A DNA stretch of 34,637 nt from Acidimicrobiaceae bacterium (lineage in GTDB: Bacteria > Actinomycetota > Acidimicrobiia > Acidimicrobiales > Ilumatobacteraceae). The position numbers and the translations under genes are program-made. Below are positions 24,398 through 30,298 of the stretch, in pieces; position 1 is the first letter of the stretch, and every line of letters starts with the position of its first letter. The notes beneath the pieces were generated by a model. It saw nothing but the letters and a program-made list of their open reading frames with translations, searched no databases and was not told the DNA's origin. The stretch lies in assembly GCA_947505655.1 (NCBI GenBank), contig CANNMD010000008.1, positions 1 through 34,637 of the forward strand, read 5' to 3'.

Positions 24398-24706
24398 ATG
24401 TTTAGAGACGATCCAGCCAACACATACGAGTTCGATCTTGCATCGCTGACACAACGCCCTGCGTGGCATAGTGAGGCAGCGTGTCGGGGGATGCAGAACA
24501 TCAACTTCTATCCGGTGCGTGGAGAGAACGCTGCTCCAGCATTGGCCATCTGTGGCACGTGCACGGTGCAAGACGAGTGTCTGGCACAGGGCGTGAGAAA
24601 CAACGAGCGTGGCGTGTGGGGCGGCTCAACAGCGCGTCAGCGCCGTCAGATTCGCACGACCTCGGCGCTGATCCGGCCGCGTCTGGATGCCACGACCCTG
24701 TTGTGA
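24398..24706 (+). CDS. WhiB-family iron-sulfur transcription regulator
   Basis: 102 residues from the ATG at 24398. The four cluster cysteines are Cys29, Cys52, Cys55 and Cys61 (C-x22-C-x2-C-x5-C). FYPVRGEN matches the usual F-P-x-GE region, and the GVWGG turn (72-76) is followed by a basic TARQRRQIR. WhiB proteins are actinobacterial, bind a 4Fe-4S cluster, sense redox or NO, and bind sigma-A region 4. Which member (WhiB1, 2, 3, 4 or 7) cannot be told by eye. It lies alone between the repeat protein and the convergent zinc-ribbon gene, preceded by direct repeats and followed by a hairpin. Confidence 0.92.
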   Translation: MFRDDPANTYEFDLASLTQRPAWHSEAACRGMQNINFYPVRGENAAPALAICGTCTVQDECLAQGVRNNERGVWGGSTARQRRQIRTTSALIRPRLDATTLL

Positions 24707-24739
24707 GCCGTGAGCCGTGAGCCGTGAGTCGTTAGTCGA
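24705..24739 (+). repeat. 7-bp tandem repeat after whiB
   Basis: GAGCCGT three times (24705-24725), then GAGTCGT and TAGTCGA as degenerate units. It begins in the whiB stop codon and runs into the hairpin element and the end of the opposite gene. Confidence 0.7.
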
Positions 24740-24746
24740 GTGACTC
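24726..24746 (+). terminator. Hairpin after whiB (copy 2 of a repeated element)
   Basis: GAGTCGT-TAGTCGA-GTGACTC, the same 7-7-7 layout and nearly the same loop as 23077-23097. All seven pairs survive on plus-strand RNA: one G-C is replaced by A-U and two pairs become G.U or U.G. It overlaps the end of the convergent zinc-ribbon gene. Confidence 0.5.
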
Positions 24747-24911
24747 GGGGAGTACGAGATCCCAGCGATCGAGACAGTCCTGACATCGGTAGGACACGAA
24801 ATCTCCGGGGTACCAGAGCCCGTCTTCGGGTGGCTGAGTGAGCAAAAATGCCCGCCCGCCACAGTCGACACACACGATCTCGGGCTCGGGAGACAAGTCA
24901 GATTCAGCCAT
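24732..24911 (-). CDS. Small zinc-ribbon-like protein
   Basis: 59 residues. Two CxxC pairs, CVDCGG and CQDC, are 28 residues apart and should hold one zinc ion. Between them RAFLLTQPPEDGLWYPGDFVSYRC reads as a compact beta fold; the start MAESDLSPEPE is acidic. I do not recognise a named family. The ATG at 24911 is only 19 bases from the divergent rsmD ATG and has a possible AAGACT box 7 bases before it. The well-formed ribbon and context argue for a real gene, but the evidence is limited. Confidence 0.6.
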   Translation of the reverse strand: MAESDLSPEPEIVCVDCGGRAFLLTQPPEDGLWYPGDFVSYRCQDCLDRWDLVLPESLD

Positions 24912-24930
24912 CGCCCGTAGTCTTGCGGGA
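24912..24930. promoter_or_regulatory. Overlapping divergent leaderless -10 boxes (zinc-ribbon gene / rsmD)
   Basis: Plus strand: TAGTCT (24918-24923), 7 bases, ATG of rsmD at 24931. Minus strand: AAGACT (24924-24919), 7 bases, ATG of the zinc-ribbon gene at 24911. The two boxes share five base pairs and have mirror-image spacing. Confidence 0.5.
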
Positions 24931-25449
24931 ATGCGAGTGATTTCGGGTGAATTGGGCGGACGCAAATTGGTGACTCCTCAGGGACTCTCCACCCGACCCA
25001 CCACCGACAAGGTGCGCCAGGCGGTGTTCAACTCGCTCGGCAGCATGGGTGTTCTCGAAGGTGCAACCGTTGCCGATCTCTATGCCGGTTGCGGCGCTTT
25101 GGGTATTGAAGCGCTGTCGCGTGGCGCCGAGTCGTGCACGTTCGTTGAGCGCGACCGATCAGCGTTGCTGGCCCTGAAGGCCAACCTCAAAGATCTCGGC
25201 CTTGAGTCGCGTTCGCACGTGGCGGCCACCGATGTCATGGCGTTTGCGCCCGGCATCACCGGGGTCGACATCGCCTTCGTCGATCCGCCGTACAACTTCA
25301 CCAATTGGGCCGGCCTGCTGCAGTTTTTACGGGCCGGACTCGTCGTTGCCGAGTCCGATCATGAGATCGAACCCGAAGCCGGTTGGGTCACGTTGCGCGC
25401 GAAGAGATACGGACGCACCGTCATCACTACTCTCGAACGGTTACCGTAG
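24931..25449 (+). CDS. rsmD: 16S rRNA (guanine966-N2)-methyltransferase RsmD
   Basis: 172 residues. MRVISGELGGRKL and STRPTTDKVRQAVFNSL are the family N-terminus; ADLYAGCGALGIEALSRGA is the SAM-binding loop; FVERD follows on strand 2; FVDPPYNF is the catalytic N/D-PPY motif. It methylates G966 of 16S rRNA in the 30S subunit. It is followed after 6 bases by coaD, the order usual across bacteria. The start follows a TAGTCT box by 7 bases and lacks a ribosome-binding site. Confidence 0.93.
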   Translation: MRVISGELGGRKLVTPQGLSTRPTTDKVRQAVFNSLGSMGVLEGATVADLYAGCGALGIEALSRGAESCTFVERDRSALLALKANLKDLGLESRSHVAATDVMAFAPGITGVDIAFVDPPYNFTNWAGLLQFLRAGLVVAESDHEIEPEAGWVTLRAKRYGRTVITTLERLP

Positions 25450-25455
25450 GCAGCA

Positions 25456-25974
25456 ATGAATTCATCCGTGACCAGCGTGTTGTACCCGGGCAGCTTCGAT
25501 CCGCTGCATCTTGGCCATGTCGATGTTGTCGAGCAGGGTGTCGAGCTCTTCGGTCGGGTCACCGTTGTGGCGATGTACAACCCCTCGAAACCGTCGGGCA
25601 TCTTTACCATCGACGAGCGAGTCGCAATGATTCGGGACAGCTTGGCCCACCTACCCACCGTGAGTGTCGAGGCGTTCGATGGCCTCGCTATTCACGCCGC
25701 CGACCAGTTCAACGCCGACTTCATTCTCAAGGGCCTTCGTAACGCTGGCGATTTCGAAATCGAGCAGCAAATGGCTCATACCAACCATTCGGTATCGGGC
25801 GTACGCACGGTCTTTGTGCCGTGCCGGCCTGATCAGGTGTTCCTGAGCAGTCGCTTCGTGCGTGAGATCGCCCAGCACGGTGGCGATGTTTCGCACCTGG
25901 TGCCGGCCCCGGTTGCCTCAGAACTTGCCCGTATCTTTCCATCCGCGACACATTCGACAGGGTCCCCATCATGA
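25456..25974 (+). CDS. coaD: Phosphopantetheine adenylyltransferase
   Basis: 172 residues, typical length. YPGSFDPLHLGHVDVVEQ holds the nucleotidyltransferase HxGH motif; KGLRNAGDFEIEQQMAHTNH and FLSSRFVREIAQHGGDVSHLVP match the family (usually ISSSLVRE). It makes dephospho-CoA from phosphopantetheine and ATP. The last 12 residues form a Ser/Thr-rich extension. Its TGA overlaps the next ATG (ATGA). Confidence 0.95.
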   Translation: MNSSVTSVLYPGSFDPLHLGHVDVVEQGVELFGRVTVVAMYNPSKPSGIFTIDERVAMIRDSLAHLPTVSVEAFDGLAIHAADQFNADFILKGLRNAGDFEIEQQMAHTNHSVSGVRTVFVPCRPDQVFLSSRFVREIAQHGGDVSHLVPAPVASELARIFPSATHSTGSPS

Positions 25975-26564
25975 ACTACGACGACCAAGACGACGACCTG
26001 CTCGAGGACACCGACAACGAGACCGACAGTTACGCGCGCCTCGGCGTGGTCGGTGATGCCGAGTCCTTGGTGCGTCGTGCCGCCGATGTCATTCACAGCG
26101 CCCCAACGATGCCGCTGTCATCGTCACCTCGTATCGACCGTGCCGAAGTTGTTGACATGCTCGAAAGCGCGCTCGAGCGACTGCCCGACGAGCTGCGTCA
26201 GGCGCGCTGGATGCTCAAGGAGCGTCAAGAGTTCGTCGCCAAGACCCGTCGTGAAGCCGACGAGATGCTTGAAGCAGCGCGTGTGCAGGCCGAGCGCATG
26301 GTGCAGCGCACCGAGGTGGTTCGCGCTGCCGAGCAACGTGCCCGCCAGATCATCGAGGCCGCCGAAACCGATTCGCGCCGTTTGCGTCACGAAACCGAAG
26401 ACTTCCTCGATCAGCGCCTTGGCAGCTTCGAGATCTTGCTCGACAAGTTGTCGAAGACCGTTCACTCGGGCCGTTCACGGCTCTCGATTGGTGCTCACAA
26501 AGAACAGCCAGCCGACGAAGACGACGAGGATCCCACTAAGGGGTTCTTCGATCAGGACCGCTGA
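25971..26564 (+). CDS. SepIVA/DivIVA-like coiled-coil protein
   Basis: 197 residues. An acidic N-terminus is followed by a conserved PRIDRAEVVDMLESALERLPDELRQA segment and a long charged coiled coil (about 75-150) with EADEMLEAARVQAERMVQRTEVVRAAEQRARQIIEAAE, then ETEDFLDQRLGSFEILLDKLSKTVHSGRSRL. The same blocks (PRxDVLELID, QNEVVxAA, VDNKLAEFEEFL) are what I recall of mycobacterial SepIVA (Rv2927c), which lies at the matching place before the DUF177 gene. This one is shorter, with fewer coil repeats. SepIVA acts at the septum or growing envelope. Coupled to coaD by ATGA. The homology is from memory and motif reading. Confidence 0.65.
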   Translation: MNYDDQDDDLLEDTDNETDSYARLGVVGDAESLVRRAADVIHSAPTMPLSSSPRIDRAEVVDMLESALERLPDELRQARWMLKERQEFVAKTRREADEMLEAARVQAERMVQRTEVVRAAEQRARQIIEAAETDSRRLRHETEDFLDQRLGSFEILLDKLSKTVHSGRSRLSIGAHKEQPADEDDEDPTKGFFDQDR

Positions 26565-26566
26565 CC

Positions 26567-27082
26567 ATGGCGCGTCCATTGTTAGTGAACGCGGCCGAAT
26601 TGTTGCGCCGCCCGGGCACCGAGCGAGTCATTTCGGTACCCATCGGAGCCGTCGATCTCGGGCTCTCCGACTCTCGGTTCACCGCCGACGAGGTCATCGA
26701 CGTGCAGCTGCGGCTCGAAAGCCTCACCGACGGCATCGTGGTGGCAGGCACTATTTCGGTGCCGTGGCACGGGCAATGCCGGCGTTGTCTGCGTGACCTT
26801 GCCGAGGTTGCAATCAGCGAAGTCGACGAGCTCTATCAGACTCAGGTCACCAACACTGAGGCCTTCGAGATCGTCGACAACCAGCTCGACCTGTTGCCGA
26901 TGGTCCGTGAATTCGCCCTGCTCGATGCCCCATTGGCGCCACTGTGTCAGCCTGACTGCGCTGGGTTGTGCCCCATCTGCGGTATCGATTTCAACCACAA
27001 GCAGTGCAGTTGCGTGCCAGCCCCGGTTGAGTCCCAATGGGCAGTACTTGATCAACTCAAAGCGCAGCTTGACGGAAACTGA
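26567..27082 (+). CDS. DUF177/YceD family protein
   Basis: 171 residues. WHGQCRRCLRDL carries a CxxC, DELYQ follows, and a Cys-rich end LCQPDCAGLCPICGIDFNHKQCSC fits the DUF177 family, long known next to rpmF. In E. coli and plants YceD homologues are tied to 23S rRNA accumulation. The cysteines may bind zinc. The ATG is 2 bases after the SepIVA-like stop. A promoter for rpmF overlaps its last codons. Confidence 0.87.
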   Translation: MARPLLVNAAELLRRPGTERVISVPIGAVDLGLSDSRFTADEVIDVQLRLESLTDGIVVAGTISVPWHGQCRRCLRDLAEVAISEVDELYQTQVTNTEAFEIVDNQLDLLPMVREFALLDAPLAPLCQPDCAGLCPICGIDFNHKQCSCVPAPVESQWAVLDQLKAQLDGN

Positions 27083-27099
27083 TTCTGAGCCGCTAGCAT
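27069..27099 (+). promoter_or_regulatory. Possible promoter for rpmF
   Basis: TTGACG (27069-27074), a 19-base spacer and TAGCAT (27094-27099) end 33 bases before the rpmF ATG. The leader holds GGAGA as ribosome-binding site at 27122-27126. Confidence 0.45.
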
Positions 27100-27132
27100 C
27101 GCAGGGCTGATTGAAGTGAGTGGAGACCTGCG

Positions 27133-27312
27133 ATGGCCGTTCCGAAGAAGAAAAAGTCGAAGATGAAGACCCACAGCCACCGTGCTGGTTCGTGGCGTCT
27201 CAAGGCTCCGTCACGTAGCACCTGTCCGCGCTGTGCCGCGGCCAAGTTGCCACACACGGTGTGCCACACCTGCGGTTGGTACAAGAACCGCGTCGTCATC
27301 GACGTCAGCTGA
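27133..27312 (+). CDS. rpmF: Ribosomal protein L32
   Basis: 59 residues: MAVPKKKKSKMKTHSHRA is the standard L32 start and CPRC ... CHTCGWYK gives the zinc ribbon (C+ form). It is part of the 50S subunit near the exit tunnel. The order DUF177-rpmF-plsX is one of the most conserved in bacteria. GGAG lies 7 bases before the ATG, and plsX starts 11 bases after the stop. Confidence 0.95.
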   Translation: MAVPKKKKSKMKTHSHRAGSWRLKAPSRSTCPRCAAAKLPHTVCHTCGWYKNRVVIDVS

Positions 27313-27323
27313 CCACGGTTTCA

Positions 27324-28295
27324 ATGCTTCCCATCGCTGTCGACGCCATGGGCGGCGACAAGGCTCCCAGCGAAATTGTTGCGGGTGCCCGTCAGGCTGC
27401 TGAGCTTGGATTCAACGTTGTTCTCGTCGGCCCTGCCGATCTCGCAGACATCGGTGATCTGCCGCTGATCGTTGCCTCCGAGGTGATCGAGATGCACGAC
27501 GACCCAGCTCAGGGCGTCCGTCGCAAGAAAGACTCCACCCTTGTGCGTGCTGCCGAGGCCGTCCGTGATGGCCGGGCCAGCGCAATGGTCTCTGCTGGCA
27601 ACACCGGAGCCACGATGGCATCGGCGCTGCTGCGCATGGGTCGCATCAAAGGCGTCAACCGCCCAGCGATCGCCACACCAATTCCCGTCCCCGGTTCGTT
27701 GCCCACGCTGTTGCTCGACGCCGGCGCCAACTCTGAGGTGCAAGCCGATTGGCTCGTGCAGTTCGCTCAGATGGGATCGGTCTTTAGCCACCATCGTTTC
27801 GGTATCGAGAACCCCAAGGTTGGGTTGTTGTCCATCGGCGAGGAGCCCGGCAAGGGCGACACGTTGCGCAAAGAAGCGTTCGAGCTGTTGTCGGTTGCGC
27901 GTGGCATCAACTTCATCGGCAACGTCGAGGGTCGCGACATCATGACCGACACCGTCGACGTGGTTGTCACCGATGGCTTTACCGGCAACGTGGTGCTCAA
28001 AACGCTCGAAGGCGCTCTCAAGACCGTGGTCAAGGCGTTGTTCGCAGCGTTCGCCAGCGAAGAGTCATACAAGCCGCACGCTGATGCATTGCTGCCAGCG
28101 CTGTTGCCGTTGTATGCCTCGCTCGACCCCGAAACCTATGGCGGCGCCATTTTGTTGGGCGTCGATGGCGTGTGCATCATCTCGCACGGTTCCACCAGCG
28201 CCAAGGCAATGGTGAACGCCATTACCGTTGCTCACGACATGGTCGCAGCGGGCATCGTCGAAGAGATTCGCAACGCGATAGCCGCCAACGCCTAG
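27324..28295 (+). CDS. plsX: Phosphate acyltransferase PlsX
   Basis: 323 residues. PIAVDAMGGDKAPSEIVAGA, SAGNTGATMASAL, LLDAGANSEVQADWLVQFA, GLLSIGEEPGKGD, NFIGNVEGRDI, VVVTDGFTGNVVLKTLEG and the final GVDGVCIISHGSTSAKAMVNAI are all family motifs. It converts acyl-ACP and phosphate to acyl-phosphate for PlsY at the membrane, starting phospholipid synthesis. Acyl-phosphate is also the product of FakA/FakB. Downstream lies acpP, its acyl carrier. Confidence 0.95.
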   Translation: MLPIAVDAMGGDKAPSEIVAGARQAAELGFNVVLVGPADLADIGDLPLIVASEVIEMHDDPAQGVRRKKDSTLVRAAEAVRDGRASAMVSAGNTGATMASALLRMGRIKGVNRPAIATPIPVPGSLPTLLLDAGANSEVQADWLVQFAQMGSVFSHHRFGIENPKVGLLSIGEEPGKGDTLRKEAFELLSVARGINFIGNVEGRDIMTDTVDVVVTDGFTGNVVLKTLEGALKTVVKALFAAFASEESYKPHADALLPALLPLYASLDPETYGGAILLGVDGVCIISHGSTSAKAMVNAITVAHDMVAAGIVEEIRNAIAANA

Positions 28296-28315
28296 TCTGC
28301 TTGCACACAACCGCG

Positions 28316-28331
28316 AGGCGCATGAGCGCCT
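28316..28331 (+). other. Stem-loop in the acpP leader
   Basis: A perfect 6-bp stem AGGCGC/GCGCCT with ATGA loop, 9 bases before the GGGAGAG ribosome-binding site of acpP. It may damp read-through from plsX or protect the acpP mRNA. Confidence 0.4.
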
Positions 28332-28353
28332 GCATGCTTGGGAGAGTCACACT

Positions 28354-28650
28354 GTGTCCGCCGAATCAACTGCCGCTCAAGGACCACTGAACCGTCTGGG
28401 AGTGTTCGCAATCGTGCGTGACAACCTTGCCGAGATTCTCGAGCGCGAAGCCTCGACCATCACCGAGGGTCAGTCGTTCGGCGACGATCTCGAGGCCGAC
28501 TCGTTGGCGCTCATCGAATTGGTCGAAGCACTCGAAGAAGAACTCGGCGAGCGCGGCATCGCGTTGCGCATCGAGGACGAAGATCTCGAAGACCTCAAGA
28601 CCGTGCGCGACGCGGTCGATTACGTCTTCGCTCGCGTTCAGGAGAGCTGA
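28354..28650 (+). CDS. acpP: Acyl carrier protein
   Basis: 98 residues from the GTG at 28354, with GGGAGAG 7 bases upstream. DDLEADSLALIELVEALEEELG holds the DSL serine that takes phosphopantetheine. The protein is acidic and four-helical, with an N-terminal extension of about 12 residues. It carries acyl chains in fatty acid synthesis (FAS II) and for PlsX. It ends 2 bases before the apparent start of rnc, whose ribosome-binding site lies in its last codons. Confidence 0.9.
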   Translation: MSAESTAAQGPLNRLGVFAIVRDNLAEILEREASTITEGQSFGDDLEADSLALIELVEALEEELGERGIALRIEDEDLEDLKTVRDAVDYVFARVQES

Positions 28651-28652
28651 CC

Positions 28653-29384
28653 CTGGCTGGCGTCTCTGACCGACTTGAGTCCGACCCAACGGCCGGTGAT
28701 CTCGAGGCGCTCAGTGGTCGGCTGGGGCATACCTTCGCCGACATCGGCCTGCTCAAGCGAGCGATGGCGCATCGCTCATGGTGCGCCGAAGTGTCGGGCG
28801 ACGAAGCATCGAACGAGCGGCTTGAGTTTCTCGGCGACGCTGTGTTGGGCTGGGCTGTGGCCGACATTGTGTTTCGGCATTTCACCGACCTGCCCGAGGG
28901 CAAGCTCACCGATCTCCGCAAGAGTGTCGTCAACGCCACCGCGTTGGCAGCGATGGCCGTAGAACTCGACATCGGTAGCTGCCTGTTGTTGGGCAAGGGC
29001 GAGTCGTTCGCTGGCGGGCGGGCCAAGCCCTCGATTCTCAGCGATGCGCTTGAGGCCGTGCTTGGCGCCATCTATCTCGATGCGGGGTCCGCTGCCGCTT
29101 ATGCGTTCGTCGAGCGCGTGCTTGGTGAACGCCTGCTGCTCGCGGTGAAGCAATTGCATCGCCTCGATTACAAGACCTTGCTGCAAGAGATCGTGGTTCG
29201 CGAGTTCGATGCTGCACCCGTTTACGTCATTCGTGAAGAGGGCCCCGATCACGCCAAGCACTTCTTTGCCACGGTATTGATCTCCGGACAGCAGTTTGGC
29301 GAGGGCACTGGAACCTCAAAAAAGCAGGCCGAGCAGGTCGCCGCGATGGTGGCATGCGACAGCCTGTCTGCGGACAACGACTAA
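28653..29384 (+). CDS. rnc: Ribonuclease III, apparent CTG start
   Basis: 243 residues if started at CTG 28653. The family's first helix (LSGRLGHTFADIGLLKRAMAHRSW) is encoded upstream of the first ATG (28764), and the frame there has no ATG, GTG or TTG. CTG 28653 lies 2 bases after the acpP stop and 8 bases after AGGAG (28640-28644), so it is the best start. Catalytic signature NERLEFLGDAVLG, then LSDALEAVLGAIYLD; the C-terminal dsRNA-binding domain runs from DYKTLLQEIV to KKQAEQVAAMVA. It processes rRNA precursors and dsRNA. Its stop overlaps mutM by one base (TAATG). Confidence 0.88.
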   Translation: MAGVSDRLESDPTAGDLEALSGRLGHTFADIGLLKRAMAHRSWCAEVSGDEASNERLEFLGDAVLGWAVADIVFRHFTDLPEGKLTDLRKSVVNATALAAMAVELDIGSCLLLGKGESFAGGRAKPSILSDALEAVLGAIYLDAGSAAAYAFVERVLGERLLLAVKQLHRLDYKTLLQEIVVREFDAAPVYVIREEGPDHAKHFFATVLISGQQFGEGTGTSKKQAEQVAAMVACDSLSADND

Positions 29385-30226
29385 TGCCCGAGCTTCCCGA
29401 AGTAGAGACAGTTCGGCGCGGACTTGAGCAACGCTTTGTCGGACGGCTCATCGAGCATGTCGAGGTAGGCCGAGAGCGCACGGTGCGGCGCACGTCGCGC
29501 CTGGCCGTAATCGATGGCCTCACTGGCGTCACTGCGACGGCGGCTCAGCGGCGTGGCAAGTACCTCATCTGCCCGCTCGATAGCGGCGACTCGATGATGA
29601 TTCATCTGCGTATGAGCGGCAGGGTGCTGATTGATCCGGTGTCATCTCCGCGCCCCTTGCACACCCATGTCGTGCTGCACCTTGCGGGCCCCGAGGCCGA
29701 AGAACTTCGCTTCGTGGACCCGCGCACGTTTGGTGAGGTCGTTGTGTACGACCCCGACAACGCCTCCGTCGAGATGCCCGAGCTTGGTCGCCTCGGTATT
29801 GACCCCATCACCGACGGCCTCAGCCGATCGCAACTCGCGGCCCTCGTTGGTGGTCGGTCACGCCAACTCAAGGCGTTGTTGCTCGATCAGAGCATCATCG
29901 CCGGCATCGGCAACATCTATGCCGACGAGACGCTGCACGCTGCCCGATTGCGTCATGACCGGCTGAGCAACTCGCTGCGGCCGGTCGAGGTCACCCGTTT
30001 GCATCAGGCCATCCACGACACACTGAATGCCGCCATCGCAGCGGGTGGGTCGACGCTCAAGGACACCCAGTACGTAGACATCGGCGGTCAGGGCGGCTGG
30101 TTTCAGGTTTCGCATCGCGTGTACGACCGCGAGGACCAGTCATGTCTCACCTGCGGCCGTGCGGTGATTCGCCGGGTGATTGCTGCCGGCAGATCGACAT
30201 GTTTTTGCCCTCGCTGCCAGAAATAG
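29384..30226 (+). CDS. mutM: Formamidopyrimidine-DNA glycosylase
   Basis: 280 residues. MPELPEVETVRRGL gives the catalytic Pro and Glu at the mature N-terminus; RRGKYLI holds the catalytic Lys; GNIYADE is the helix-two-turn-helix; the C-terminal zinc finger is CLTC...CPRC. It removes 8-oxoguanine and FapyG and cuts the strand. The order rnc-mutM-smc-ftsY is as in mycobacteria and streptomycetes. Confidence 0.94.
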   Translation: MPELPEVETVRRGLEQRFVGRLIEHVEVGRERTVRRTSRLAVIDGLTGVTATAAQRRGKYLICPLDSGDSMMIHLRMSGRVLIDPVSSPRPLHTHVVLHLAGPEAEELRFVDPRTFGEVVVYDPDNASVEMPELGRLGIDPITDGLSRSQLAALVGGRSRQLKALLLDQSIIAGIGNIYADETLHAARLRHDRLSNSLRPVEVTRLHQAIHDTLNAAIAAGGSTLKDTQYVDIGGQGGWFQVSHRVYDREDQSCLTCGRAVIRRVIAAGRSTCFCPRCQK

Positions 30227-30281
30227 GCATCGCTCGCTGCTCCCGGAGCATGTCACTGGGACCTCGAGGTGTCGTATCGAC

Positions 30282-30298
30282 TAGCGTGCCGTCTTGCC
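30282..30298 (+). promoter_or_regulatory. Possible -10 box for smc, near-leaderless
   Basis: TAGCGT (30282-30287) lies 11 bases before the GTG at 30299, predicting a leader of about 4-5 bases. The same hexamer serves ftsY. No -35 was recognised. Confidence 0.35.

Noticed and set aside
28764-29384. ATG 28764 as start of rnc
   Set aside because: It would delete the first helix of the RNase III domain, which is clearly encoded and conserved upstream.
30269-30298. Earlier GTG start for smc
   Set aside because: It adds 10 residues unlike SMC N-termini and lies upstream of the TAGCGT box.
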